NCBI RefSeq assembly: GCF_017654505.1
Contig: NC_054569.1
Coordinates: 4,799,492-4,863,491, forward strand
Direction of reading: 5' to 3'
Length of the DNA: 64,000 nt
Source of the DNA: Polyodon spathula
Taxonomy: Eukaryota; Chordata; Actinopteri; Acipenseriformes; Polyodontidae
The position numbers were made by a program, and so were the translations under genes. The notes below the pieces were generated by a model. It ran no database searches, was not told the DNA's origin, and saw nothing but the letters and a program-made list of their open reading frames with translations. Below, one piece after another: positions 29,546 to 41,447 of this stretch. Every line of letters begins with the position of its first letter. Within the stretch, counting starts at the first letter, position 1.

Positions 29546-29726
29546 TATATAATATACAGCATACTGTGCGCGCCACCGCGGGGACATTAAACACACCTTT
29601 ATGATCACTGTTGCATCTTTTGTTTAGTTTTATTATTATTTGAAAGTTGTTGTTTTTTTTTTTTTCTTTTTTCCTTCAAGAAAGTTGGCTGCATTGTTTG
29701 AGTGTGCGCGTACCTACCGGGACATC
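29546..29726 (+). promoter_or_regulatory. Probable BARX2 core promoter and 5' UTR
   Basis: A TATATAAT element begins at 29546, about 180 bp before the start codon. GC-rich sequence (GCGCGCCACCGCGGGG) follows at about 29569-29585, then an AT/T-rich stretch leading to the ATG. A second TATA-like sequence (TTTATATAG) is near 29463. A transcription start about 25-35 bp after 29546 would give a 5' UTR of about 150 bases. The assignment rests on motif and position only. Confidence 0.45.
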
Positions 29727-29913
29727 ATGCACTGCCAAGCCGAGTTAAGGCTCTCTTCCCCGGGGCAACTGAAAGCAGCCAGGCGGCGCTACAAGACCTT
29801 CATGATTGATGAGATTCTATCGAAAGAGACTTGCGATTACTTTGAGAAGCTTTCCCTTTACTCGGTCTGCCCTTCGCTCATCGTGAGACCAACACCTCTC
29901 CACTCCTGCACGG
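29727..29913 (+). CDS. BARX2: BARX2 coding exon 1
   Basis: This exon encodes residues 1-62 and the first base of codon 63 (Gly). It carries the conserved N-terminal block with [11 protein letters not shown] (residues 21-31), the FIL/eh1-like motif, followed by the [10 protein letters not shown] segment typical of BARX2. The donor is G|GTAAGT at 29914. The frame stays open upstream to about 29640 without an in-frame ATG, so 29727 is the natural start. The region just before it is a T-rich 5' UTR. Confidence 0.95.
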
Positions 29914-30539
29914 GTAAGTGTGCGAGGACGCCTCGTTTATTTGAGTTCATGCAGGTTCTTCGCGTTTTAGGGGGGGGGGGGTAGGCGAGCGATTAGTTCA
30001 AGTGTTGACAGCTCCTTAAACTCGTTTTTGAATTATTAACTGGATAATCAAGCAGTAGATCTGTCGTGCCTGGAGTGTAACCACAGCCTACAATAAGCGT
30101 CCCGTATGCGCATTCCGAAACACAGGCTATCCGCGGGCATTCATGCAAGTTTATTTGTAGTGTGTGCGACTACCCAATAATAATAATCATAATAATAATC
30201 CTAATTATCGTATTCTAATATTTACAGAACTGCATTTCGAAAATCACATTACAATTCACAAAATACAGTATATTTAGATATTGTTTAAATAAGGGCCACA
30301 CGCTATACAGGTCACAGAAATACATCTTTTCCAAAATGACCTTGACGCTTCCTGAAATGTCCCATTAATAACACACCTCTGTGCTAATATTCAGATAATA
30401 CCCCGAGTCCCAGGCAGGGCAAAAACATCTTCTCTGTTTAAAACATATTCTACATTTTGATTACCAAACCTACTTAAAGTTGACAATTAAAACATATTTG
30501 TAGCTTTATTGACAAGTGATACATGGAGTCCTAATTTTC

Positions 30540-30600
<61 letters not shown>

Positions 30601-31446
30601 ATCACTTCTTCCCTATTTTAATGTATTGAACCTCGTTTGAAATGGCAGAGCACTGTTTAGCCCATTAGCGGGTCCAGTCCTCTCTGATTGTAGCCTCTGG
30701 TAATTAACCACGGAAAGGACTCTGTATATATCGTGAATACCAATAAGCAGTGTAGCGGTGGCGGTGTCCAGCTGATTTAGAGAAACTGATTTGTTCCAAA
30801 ACAGCTGTAATTTTAACAATAGAACGAAAGCGCGCGTGTTGGCGTTTTGTAAAAACGACTAAAGAGACAGACAGATGCATAACGCTTAGAGAGCTGTGGA
30901 GCTGCTTGTGTGCGATTCCAAATCAGTGCAGGCCTAAATGCAATCGGCCCTTGTGCTATGAAATGAAGCCACACGCACAGTAAAGCACTGGATCTTTGGG
31001 GCTCAGGTGAATAAAGAATAAATACCATTTAAATGAAATGTAATTAGGACAGCTTCTTATCAAAGCGTAACTTCATTCAATTTTTCACTTTCTGACGGAA
31101 TATATATATATAGTAACACCTCCAAGTGAAGGCAGCCCCTCCCTTATCCACAGAGCTACAGATTAGCAGGATTTACCTTTATTCCACCTGTAATAACTGT
31201 TAATAAAAGGGTTTCTGCTTGGGGTTGGGGTTAGTGTTTATTGGTTTCCCAATACCAGCTGCAGATAAAGAAAGCTATAACTTGGGGTTGCAGCTAGTAT
31301 GGAGTAATACTAAAAGAGACTTGACAAGCAATGGCAAACATTTCGATTGGAAGTGCTTCCCAGTGTCTTCAAAGCAAAGCCCACCAATACCCCAGCACAT
31401 TGCAGCTTGTGTTCAGCACAACGGATATGTTTCTATATTCCACCTT

Positions 31447-31499
<53 letters not shown>

Positions 31500-34400
31500 C
31501 TCTTTTAAAGTAATACCGTTGAAGGCTTGGAAGTCACTGATTGCCTTTAATTCACTGGAAAGGGTTCAGGCAGCAGCTTATCCCTGGATAAAACCCTGGA
31601 AAGCTCACTAGCTGGGAAAAGATCAATTAAGCCGTGATTATTCCTGTCCTAAAATAAGGAGAACCTCTCTTACTCCAATAGCAGAGCAATTATCTCATTT
31701 GGAAACATCTATTTTCAGTGGCCTGCCTTTCTGCTCTAAATATAACCGGCACACGCTCTTCCCCTGCCAGCCGTGTTAATGAAGTGGTAGGGCTGTGACC
31801 AGCGCGGTGTGCGCCGAGACCAGTGGAATAAAAAGCAGTTAGAGATCCCAAGCTGAGCCCGTCCGTGTTCAGAGGGGGGTTGAAAAGTGCAGCAGAGTAT
31901 TTACTACAGCGCTCCCAGGAGCTGCCCAGGCACCAGTTTTCAATGCCAGCCAGACCCACATCGCATGCACTATGGATTCTTGGCTATTCATTTATTTTAT
32001 GCATGTAGACCACTTTGCAATGGCCCTTATAATCGTTTCCCCCTATAAAATCATAGCAAAGTGTAATAAAGCAGAGTGAAAGCAGAGGTAAGCAGTGTAC
32101 AGAGAGGAACGCTGAAGCATTTTAATAAACATGGCAAACCAGGGAAAGGTGTGGTAAGTACCCGGATCCCTCAGAGCTGCGTCGAGGTTATCTCAGCCAG
32201 GTTAACTGCACAAGCCAATCCCCAGTGTCTGGGTTTACTGAAAGGGGAGGGGGTGTGAGATACTGTATAGTCACAGCTCAGATATTGGCAGGCAGAGAGG
32301 TACAGTGTGTCCCATGATTGAAACTCCAGCCCTGCTTTCCATCCGAGTAGCTTGAGGGATCCCCACTCTGTCCAGCAGAGGTCCCTAAAGGGCACAAACT
32401 GGCTTAGATGGGCGATCAGAATTCAAACAGGCAAGAGTTTGAGCCAATCGCTCACCTGCCTCAGCCTCCACACAACCCTTCCCTTGTACTGTGTTGTAAT
32501 ATAATGGTATCTAAATATAAAGCAACGTTTCAGTCATGGTGTCTCCATGCACAGCGCAGGTCCTAATGGAACCAGCAATGCACTTCCTAACAGGTCCCTT
32601 ATCGGACTGCACTAGACCTGCTCCCAAGGTGCTCTGTGCTCCCCTGATAGCTGTCATTCTCAAAGGACAGGTACTAGTAATAAGAAGGGCCAGTGAGAAC
32701 ATTCCATTTGGAAATTCATCGCTCATCAGGACCCCGGGCAAAGCTTTTAACAGCACTGCTGGGAAACGTACAGACAGATAAGATCAGCGCTGGAGTGATC
32801 TGACATGACAGTGCAGTGAAATATGTGCAAATAGGAAAGAGCAGGAATCCATTCAACAGCCTCATAGCTGCAGGGGACGTGTCACTGAGAGAGGGGCCCC
32901 CTGCCCGCTGCTGAGCGCTTCACACTATCTACTGTACAGCAGAGCTACCAGCAACTAATGCAACAAATGCAGTAAACCAAGCTGAAAGCCTTGCAAAGGG
33001 TGGTGAGGTTTAACAAAGGAATAGTAAATCACACGCATCGCTACTCAGAGTATGGAAACGTGGTTAACCATGGTAAAGCACCCAAGCATGGCGCAATCCA
33101 GATATGTCGTTAATATTAGTATTATTATTATTAGTAGCAGTTTTTAATTATGCAGTGCAACACAACACATGTATAGCTGTTTTACTCGTGATGTGCTTGC
33201 TGCCCTTGTAAAGATTAGTGAAATGAGGAGATGAACAGCGAGCACAAGAAAATGAATCCACACATGAAAGTGCATCTCTGCAGTGAGCTGAGGAGTACCT
33301 CAAACTGTGTTCAGAGCAATCAGAAAGCAGCGAATCACAGCTCGCCTCTACGGCAGTTACTTACACATGCACATCAGTTTCATCTGTTCCGCTCTCGGTG
33401 ACAATGAATTCCAGTCTTTGAAACAAAACACGCAGCCCGATTCATTCTGCCGTGTCTTATCCAGAAGCGCTGGCGTGCGCTGGGTTTGCTTTACAGAAAT
33501 GGTAGACCTTTCAAAGTGTTTTTCAGCCTCTGGAAAATTCTGATCAGTATCCTTGTCCCCAGAAGCTGATCCTGACAGACAATATGCGTGATTGGCCAGT
33601 GAATCCTTCCATGACATAATGCTGACAGCCATGCTGTTTCAGAATTGAAATGCAATGCAGTGCTGACAGGCTGACTAATATGAGACACCAGCGCACCTTT
33701 CCTAAGCTGCTGAAGCATTAGGGGCTTTACACAAAGTGAGAATAAGCAACCCAGCTGTTCCTGGAAAGGCCTGACATTCAATTCCTGATGTTACCCGGAG
33801 TTTTTATTTCTAGCATGATTCTCATTTGAATGCAATTTACTGCACACCTCGGAGTGAACATGTGAGGGTTTGAATATTGATGGTTGTGTGAAACGCTGAC
33901 ACGGCATCAAGTGTGTTACAATAAAAAAGCAGTTTAGCAAACGTGTATCAGAAGTGATCTCAGGACAGTGAGGTGTGGTGTGTAGCACAAGCAGCTCCAC
34001 TGACATGTACACTCCCTCACACAGTGGGACACCTGCAAATAAACAGACACTGTGTTACTATTACCTGGAAACTTTGTAAGAGTTGGTCTAACCCAAATTG
34101 CAATGAAACTCAACTTCACGGACTTGTGTTGCGCAGCAGGAGCCGGCAAAGAGCTTGTGCTTTATCTTAGTGTTGCATAAAGACATGTGTTCCGGCCTGC
34201 TTCTCCCAGCAGCGCTGCACTGTGGAATAGTGGGGATGGATCACCTGGGCTGGTGATTTCATATCCCAGGCAGCCACAGTGCCGTTGCTGGGAGCGGGAG
34301 AGCGCAACGAGTCCAGGCTGCAGCACACACGGAGTCATCTACACGCTCAGCCCCCGGGAGACAGCCTGAATTATGAGATTAGCTCATCTGATTGTGTTTC

Positions 34401-37400
34401 CACATATAACCTATAAATCACCTGCGTGCTTAATTAGATTGAGCTTCTTCTCTGGGTGTTCTAGTATTCAGCTTTCGGGATGGTTGAGAGGCTCAGTGAT
34501 GGGAAAATGATTTTTCTGAAGCATGCTTGGTTGTGTAACAGGGTAGGGGCTGGGTGCGCTCTGTCGACCACACACAGGAGGGTAACCTCAACGATCTGTG
34601 AGAGCCCAATCACGACACCATTGCAACAGAGACTGTGGCGATTCAGCGACCACTCACCCTGCAAGCGAGTCTTTAACATCAAGCAAAAGAGCCAGGCTCC
34701 TCTGCAGATGCAGTTATATAGTGTTTAACCTCATCTCACTGGCAGGGGGGCAGACTCCCAGGCAGCAGTTGCATGATTGTTTCATCACTGTAGGGAATCT
34801 ACTTTGCTGGGAGTGATTGAGACAGAGTGATTGGCTCTGCTGTCGTAGACACTGCCGTATATTCATAAGAAAGTTATGAACCCTAACAGGTGGAGGCACC
34901 GAAAGACAGGACTCTACCCCCACTGGAAACTTACAAGGGTTACTGAATTACAGCCACTGCTCAAGCACAGCCAAGACTGCTGAAGAGTTCAGGCTGTCAT
35001 TGTGTTATGCTTTGGAGCGCTAATAGCTTCAGATGTCTTGAAGTGCTGTCTAATCCTTAGGGTGACTGAACAGTTTTGCCTGCTGTGCAGATTAACGAAG
35101 GCCCTTTGTTTGCTGTTGCATTTGCAGGCTCCTCTTCTCTGCAGGGCTTCCCCCTGCTCTCAGTGATCACGCGGCAGCCCCCGGGACTCGCTCCCTCTCC
35201 TCCCTCCCGCATCCTCCCCCCCAGCTCCCTGGCCGAGCCCTCGTCCAGCGAGACCCCTGTCAGCGTCATCAGCAGCGAGTCGGAGAGCGAGCAGAGTGTC
35301 CACCGGCTGAAGAAACCTCGTCGCAGCCGGACCATCTTCACAGAGCTGCAGCTCCTGGGCCTGGAGAAGAAATTCCAGAGGCAGAAGTACCTCTCCACCC
35401 CAGACAGGTGAGTGGCAGGGCGTCTCTATGACAACTGCTTCTTACGTCTCTATGACAACTGCTTTGTGATTCAGGGCCACGTGTTGGAAGCTTGATTATT
35501 AGCAGGGACGTACGCAGGTTTTTTCCTTTCAGAACATTTTTTGATAAAATAAATAACGGCCAAGTATAATTCGATAACAAATAACCCGCCTGGCCTCTGA
35601 GAAATGAGGTGCTTGAAATGTATTTAAGGATCTGTCAGAAACAGTTAAATATGTCTCTGTATGTGGTGTTATACACACATTAAACACAGCCTGTTTAAGC
35701 GAGTAAGAGCCAATATGAATACGGGTAATGGAATTCGTATTTCAATTACTCAACAGAACCCTGATTAGAAGGCATTACTGACTAATCTGGGATTTATTGC
35801 GATTCAAACTGGTTTCTATTTTAAACACAGAACTTGCTCACTAATGGAGCTTCCTGAGTGGTAGAAGCTGTCTACACTTTCTTTCAAATGAATCCTATAC
35901 AAATAAAAACAACAAGGTAACCAAGCTCACCTCAAAGGGGATTAATGACAAGGTGATGAGCATGTGCAGTACAGTTAATATTCCTGCCAGCTCCCAGGGT
36001 AGCGGTTATGGGAAGGGGAAGGGCAGGGTGGAGGTGATTTCAGTCTCCTCCACTCTTCGGAGGTCCAGCAGCCTCTGATGTTTAATGCTTGTTTCTGGTG
36101 GATCCTTCTTCTGTGAATGTTGACGACACCAATGAGAATGTGCTTGTTGCTCTCGTTTCCGAGGCGACGCAGGTCCCCAGACCACTGGAGTAAATATCCC
36201 ATAATCGTGATCTCTCTCTCCCCCTCACTCGCTCGCTCGCTCTCTCAGACTCTGGTAAGCCAATGAGGCATACCTGATGAGTGAGCTCATGGTTAGGAAA
36301 GCACAATGGAGGGGCTTGTGACAATGCCTTTGACAGTCAAGGCCAAAATATCATGCACCAGTCTGACTGTGGAGACTTTTTGAGATAATTCAATTGTCAA
36401 CGTGTTGAAAACGATCGCGGCAACAGACAGGTTTTCAATGCACAGCAATGAGCTATAAGAGGCCAAGAGCATCTGCTTTCTAACTGATCTCAAACGCTGA
36501 AGACCAGGTTATGACTGTCAAGTCTTTATTTTGTATTCAGAAGATGTTAAAAGTTACAGCATGAAAGTTACAGAACTCAGGCAGGGAGTTCAAAATTGCC
36601 AACACCATTATATTTATAGATCCTTGTTAATACTTCGAAAGTGTGAGTCAGTTGCTCTACCAGTATGTTATTGCTTTAGTTTGATCCCATATAGTGATTA
36701 AGCTACTCTGAAATCAAACTCAGGTCAATTAAAATTCACATTAGAAATTCTGATCATATTATTTTACAGCACGAAAGTTACATTTGAATGGATAAGCTAC
36801 TTTTGAACTCGGCGCTTCCACCTTAAACAGAGACGAAGAGATCTTAGCTGGGGCTGTAGGGTAATCGTTCCATTTACTCACATTCTCTCCCAGAACTTCA
36901 GAATAAAACACGAGGAGAGAGGGGATTGAAGGTGGCGCTGAATCAAATCATTCTATAAAAATAAAAGCACTTGATTTTTTATATGTAGTTACTCATTTAT
37001 TCAGTCATCTGCCCAGCCCTAATTACATCCCGATTCCCAGGAATTAGGCTGACTCCAGGGGTATCACATTCCCAGCAAGCGGATATTTGAATCAGCCTCC
37101 AGGACCTCCTCTAATGTCTTGGAAGGGAATTCATTTTATAATTGTATTACACGGAGATAATTGAACAGGCTCTCCCTTTGTGAATATATGATGGTATTTG
37201 ATCAGACCCGACCAGGATCTGTGAGTGGGAAGCGGGGCTATTAATTTCTGTTGCATCCTCTAATAAATCACTGTTTGGCTTCGGATGAATAGGCTTGTGC
37301 GAGATTCCCAATTCATCTTGATTTCCCACTAAATTAGATTATTATTATTTCAAAAGGGCATTTCATTAAAATGCAAAGAGTTCTCTACTGGCGCCTGAGA

Positions 37401-40378
37401 TTGTAGCACAGCTTCTTCATGAAAACCTGCACCATTAAACTGTTAGTGAACCCCCAGCCGTTAGCATCCAGATCTGTACTGTATTAAACTCACTGCTGTC
37501 CCTGTTGTCTCCAAGCAGACTGGACCTGGCCCAGTCTCTGGGGCTCACTCAGCTGCAGGTAAAGACCTGGTACCAGAACCGTCGCATGAAGTGGAAGAAA
37601 CTGGTAAGCAGCTGCTTCAGCTTGTGGGTTTAATTCAAAGTGTCCCCTGTGCAAAATACAGCACATGTCCCTTGCTAGGTACAGCATTGTCCCCTATGCA
37701 CAAGGTACAGCACATGTCCCTTGCTAGGTACAGCATTGCTATGCAAAGGCACACAGTACAGCATTGTCCCCTATGCAAAGTACAGCACATGTCCCTTGCT
37801 AGGTACAGCATTGTCCCCTATGCAAGGTACAGCTCATGTCCCTTGCTAGGTACAGCATTGTCCCCTATGCAAAGTACAGCACATGTCCCTTGCTAGGTAC
37901 AGCATTGTCCTCTATGCAAGGTACAGCTCATGTCCCTTGCTAGGTACAGCATTGTCCAAGGTACAGCTATGTCCCTTGCACAGGTACAGCACATGTCCCT
38001 TGCTAGGTACAGCATTGTCCCCTATGCAAGGTACAGCAAAGTCATGTCCCTTGCTAGGTACAGCATTGTCCCCTTGTACAGCCATGTCCCTTGCTATACA
38101 GCATTGTCCCCTATGCAAAGTACAGCACATGTCCCTTGCTAGGTACAGCATTGTCCCCTATGCAAAGTACAGCACATGTCCCTTGCTAGGTACAGCATTG
38201 TCCCCTATGCAAAGTACAGCACATGTCCCTTGCTAGGTACAGCATTGTCCCCTATGCAAAGTACAGCACATGTCCCTTGCTAGGTACAGCATTGTCCCCT
38301 ATGCAAAGTACAGCACATGTCCCTTGCTAGGTACAGCATTGTCCCCTATGCAAAGTACAGCACATGTCCCTTGCTAGGTACAGCATTGTCCCCTATGCAA
38401 AGTACAGCACATGTCCCCCTGTCCCCTATGCAAAGTGCTAGGTACAGCATTGTCCCCTATGCAAAGTACAGCACATGTCCAGCTTGCTAGGTACAGCATT
38501 GTCCCCTAGTGCAAGGTACAGCACATGTCCCTTGCTAGGTACAGCATTGTCCTACAGCATTGTCCCCTATAGTACAGCATGTCCCTTGCTAGGTACAGCA
38601 CTATGCAAAGTACAGCACATGTCCCTTGCTAGGTACAGCACAGCATTGTCCCTTGCTATACAGCATTGTCCCCTATGCAAAGTACAGCACATGTCCCTTG
38701 CTAGGTACAGCATTGTCCCCTAGCAAAGTACAGCACATGTCCCTTGCTAGGTACAGCATTGTCCCCTATGCAAAGTACAGCACATGTCCCTTGCTAGGTA
38801 CAGCATTGTCCCCTATGCAAAGTACAGCACTTGCATGTCCCTTGCTAGGTACAGCATTGTCCCCTATGCAAAGTACAGCCCAGGCACAGCCGTTGCAAAG
38901 TAAGACACTACAGCATTGTCCCCCAAAGTACAGCACGCAAGATTGTCCCCTATGTACAGCACATGTCCCTTGCTAGGTCCCTTGACAGCATTGTCCCCTA
39001 TGCAAAGTACAGCACATGTCCCTTGCTAGGTACAGCATTGCCTATGCAAAGTACAGCACATGTCCCTTGCTAGGACACAGCATTGAGGGTCCCAGGTACA
39101 GCTTGTCCCCTAGCCGTACAGCACACCTGCAAAGTACAGCACATGTCCCTTGCTAGGCACAGTCTATGCCTTGCTAACTATGCGGTACAGCACCCACAGC
39201 CCCTATGCATGTCCCTTGCTAGGCACAGCAGTACAGCAGGCATGTCCCTTGCTAGGCACAGCATTGTCCCCATGCAAAGTACAGCACATGTCCCTTGCTA
39301 GGTACAGCATTGTCCCCTGTACAGCACCCTATGCAAAGTACAGCACATGTCCCTTGCTAGGTACAGCATTGTCCCCTATGCAAAGTACAGCACATGTCCC
39401 TTGCTAGGTACAGCATTGTCCCCTATGCAAGGTACAGCACAGCTCATGTCCCTTGCTAGGTACAGCATTGTCCCCTATGCAAAGTACTCCACATGTCCCT
39501 TGCTACACAGCATTGTCCCCTATGCAAAGTACAGCCATGTCCCTTGCTAGGTACAGCATTGTCCCCTATGCAACGTACACAGCTAGGTACAGCATTGTCC
39601 CCTATGCAAAGTACAGCACATGTCCCTTGCTAGGTACAGCATTGTCCCCTATGCAAAGAATGTCCCTTGCTCAGCATTGTCAGGTACAGCACATGTCCCT
39701 TGCTAGGTACACAGCACGTCCCTTGCTAGGTACAGCATTGATTACAGTCACCATTGTCCCCTATGCAAAGTACAGCATGTCCCTTGCTAGGTACAGCATT
39801 GTCCCCTATGCAAAGTACAGCACATGTCCCTTGCTAGGTACAGCATTGTCCCCTATGCAAAGTACAGCACATGTCCCTTGCTAGGTACAGCATTGTCCCC
39901 TATGCAAAGTACAGCACATGTCCCTTGCTAGGTACAGCATTGTCTCCTATGCAAAGTACAGCCGCTAGGACAGCATTGTCCCCTATGCAAAGTACAGCAC
40001 ATGTCCCTTGCTAGATACAGCATTGTCTCCTATGCAAGGTACAGCACATGTCCCTTATTAGGTACCTGATGCACTTGCTTTGCCCTGCAGGTCTTGAAAG
40101 GAGGCCAGGAGGCACCGACAAAGCCCAAGGGCCGTCCCAAGAAGAACTCGATCCCCACCACGGAGGAGATTGAAGCCGAGGAGCGTCTGGCCTTGCAGGC
40201 GTCGACACGAGAGGAGCCGGCCGCTCATCTGCTGGCTGAGTCCGAACAGGAGGGGCCAGCCGGCGAGCCGCAGGACCTCAGCATGCGGGCCCCTAACACG
40301 GGCAGCCCCACAGCGCCCGTGCCGTCCACGCAACAGCAGGCGCCCACACCCCAGCCCGAACACCGGTCCATGAGCTAG
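29727..40378 (+). CDS. BARX2: BARX2 homeobox transcription factor, four coding exons
   Basis: The coding sequence is join(29727..29913, 35128..35407, 37519..37603, 40091..40378), 840 bases, giving 279 residues and TAG. BARX2 is a nuclear BarH-like homeodomain protein known in vertebrates for roles in muscle, cartilage and epithelial development. The N-terminus starts [14 protein letters not shown] and is nearly identical to mammalian BARX2 as I recall it; BARX1 starts quite differently. Residues 25-31 (FMIDEIL) form a FIL/eh1-like repressor motif. Residues 64-123 are Ser/Pro-rich and acidic and diverge most. The homeodomain is about 126-185, with Arg5 at R130, Phe8 at F133, W173, Y174 at position 49, Q175 at position 50, N176 at position 51 and R178 at position 53. 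The basic region follows ([12 protein letters not shown], about 196-207). All introns are GT-AG and all phases agree. No frameshift or missing key residue is seen. This start is chosen because it matches the conserved N-terminus. Confidence 0.96.
30541..30599 (+). repeat. (TAA)n microsatellite in BARX2 intron 1
   Basis: Pure TAA tract of about 58 bp. Confidence 0.97.
31448..31499 (+). repeat. (TAA)n microsatellite in BARX2 intron 1
   Basis: Pure TAA tract of about 52 bp. Confidence 0.97.
35128..35407 (+). CDS. BARX2: BARX2 coding exon 2
   Basis: The acceptor is TTTGCAG|GC at 35127/35128. The exon completes Gly63 and encodes residues 64-155 plus two bases of Arg156. It contains [11 protein letters not shown], conserved in BARX2, then a Pro/Ser-rich stretch, an acidic SSESESEQ run, and the N-terminal arm and helices 1-2 of the homeodomain ([15 protein letters not shown], then [14 protein letters not shown]). 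The donor is CAG|GTGAGT at 35408. An internal CTGCAG|GG at about 35143 could be an alternative acceptor, but the residues before it align with the mammalian SPSL segment, so the upstream site is preferred. Confidence 0.95.
35408..37518 (+). other. BARX2 intron 2
   Basis: The intron is 2.1 kb and splits the homeodomain after the codon for the second base of Arg156. It is largely single-copy DNA. A 24-bp tandem duplication (TCTCTATGACAACTGCTT core) lies at 35421-35465 just after the donor. The last 500 bp (36990-37400) are AT-rich with several TAAT cores and no simple repeats, so they may hold a conserved noncoding element. Confidence 0.9.
37519..37603 (+). CDS. BARX2: BARX2 coding exon 3 (homeodomain recognition helix)
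   Basis: This 85-bp exon has acceptor CAAGCAG|A at 37518/37519 and donor CTG|GTAAGC at 37604. It completes Arg156 and encodes residues 157-184: [13 protein letters not shown], then [14 protein letters not shown], the third helix. The invariant Trp, the Gln at homeodomain position 50, the Asn at position 51 and the Arg at position 53 are all present, and Tyr49 is typical of the Bar family. The 85-bp length and end phase 0 fit what I recall for BARX genes. Confidence 0.96.
37604..40090 (+). other. BARX2 intron 3, almost wholly minisatellite
   Basis: The intron is 2,487 bp, with donor GTAAGC and acceptor CCCTGCAG. Only about 35 bp at each end are not part of the 47-bp tandem array annotated separately. 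No separate branch point or polypyrimidine tract is obvious beyond the short final segment (TTGCTTTGCCCTGCAG). Confidence 0.9.
37640..40060 (+). repeat. 47-bp minisatellite in BARX2 intron 3
   Basis: The tandem unit contains ACATGTCCCTTGCTAGGTAC followed by AGCATTGTCCCCTATGCAAA and GTACAGC. The range would hold about 50 units. Many are intact, but between 38400 and 39760 units are truncated, fused or rearranged. Each full unit carries CATTGT (SOX-like core on the minus strand) and ATGCAAAG (one mismatch from the POU octamer), 5 bp apart. Open frames read from this array are artefacts. Confidence 0.97.
40091..40378 (+). CDS. BARX2: BARX2 coding exon 4 (basic region and C-terminus)
   Basis: The acceptor CCCTGCAG|GTC is at 40090/40091, and the exon ends with TAG at 40376-40378. 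It encodes residues 185-279. [19 protein letters not shown] is the conserved Barx basic region next to the homeodomain and resembles an AT-hook. EEIEAEE follows, then a Pro/Gln/Glu-rich tail ending HRSMS that I do not recognise as conserved. The acceptor lies only about 30 bp after the end of the minisatellite that fills intron 3. Confidence 0.95.
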   Translation, partial: VLKGGQEAPTKPKGRPKKNSIPTTEEIEAEERLALQASTREEPAAHLLAESEQEGPAGEPQDLSMRAPNTGSPTAPVPSTQQQAPTPQPEHRSMS

Positions 40379-40629
40379 AGCACCCCCACACTCCGGACGC
40401 TGTGAAAGACTGGGAAACATATGCATTTAGTGCCTTGTGAGCGTGCCTCTCCCTACACTGCAGTATAACAGACAGACAGCCTGGTCCTGATGCTCCCACG
40501 TACACCGTTTGAAGTTTCTATGCGTTCCGGGGGAATCTCAACAAGCATCGCAAAATGACTTAATAGAACCTCCCAGCGTGCACTGGGCACCACTGTGTAC
40601 CAAGAGGACTCCTATCCAAAACCTGACCA

Positions 40630-41012
40630 GCCCTGACGCAGCATCAGCTTCTGACATCAAAATCAAACATACCACCCCTGACCCGGCTCCATCTTCTGAC
40701 ATCACAATCAAACACACCAGCCCTGACCCGGCTCCATCTTCTGACATCACAATCAAACACACCAGCCCTGACCCAGCGTCAGCTTCTGACATCACAATCA
40801 AACACACCAGCCCTGACCCAGCGTCAGCTTCTGACATCACAATCAAACACACCAGCCCTGACCCAGCGTCAGCTTCTGACATCACAATCAAACACACCAG
40901 CCCTGACCCTGACATCACAATCAAACACACCAGCCCTGACCCATCTTCTGACATCACAATCAAACATACCAGCCCTGACCCAGCGTCAGCTTCTGACATC
41001 ACAATCAAACAG
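40630..41012 (+). repeat. 45-bp minisatellite in BARX2 3' UTR
   Basis: About 8.5 units carry the core TCTGACATCACAATCAAACA, with period 45 between 40651 and 40696 and onward. Two units are shortened, and their lengths remain multiples of three, so a 15-residue repeat (SDITIKHTSPDPASA) stays open for more than 120 codons. The frame has no ATG start and lies after the BARX2 stop, so it is treated as noncoding. Confidence 0.9.
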
Positions 41013-41404
41013 GGATTCTCGTGGGTAAAGAAATGAATGAACACTGAATCATAATCAGAATGAACTGTGACTATATCTTACATAGAGGCCTTTGTTTTTG
41101 ATGTAATACCGCATGTAAACACAAGGAATCTTTTGAAGTTAAATTCAGACTGGAATTAACACATTTTAACAGTGTAACAAAAGCAAGAAACTACAAAAAT
41201 GTACAAACGAGCTCCAAGCTGCAAGTTATTCAGTTATTCTGTTAAAATTGTTGAATTCCTGCCGGGAAATGTGCCTTTTTTACTTCCAAGAAGCAATTCA
41301 CAACACAGCCATAACACCCAATCAATCACTCTGAGGAAAAAAACAGAAACCCGAGCAGACCTGTGGGTAATGCTTTCAGAACACTGGAGAGTGCATTAGC
41401 ATAA

Positions 41405-41405
<1 letters not shown>

Positions 41406-41445
<40 letters not shown>
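41406..41445 (+). repeat. (CA)n microsatellite in BARX2 3' UTR
   Basis: AC tract of about 40 bp followed directly by GTGTGTGT, so the two together could form a short hairpin in RNA. Confidence 0.95.

Positions 41446-41447
<2 letters not shown>

Larger units (their letters stand above)
29914..35127 (+). other. BARX2 intron 1
   Basis: The intron is 5.2 kb with a GTAAGT donor and TTTGCAG acceptor. It contains a G10 run near 29970, AAT arrays at 30541-30599 and 31448-31499, and mostly single-copy DNA. The segment 34370-34450 is rich in TAAT/ATTA cores. I recognise no exon or mobile element inside. Confidence 0.9.

Noticed and set aside
37591..39884. Open frames of 65-143 codons with repeated [16 protein letters not shown] residues
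   Set aside because: They are read from the 47-bp intron 3 minisatellite.
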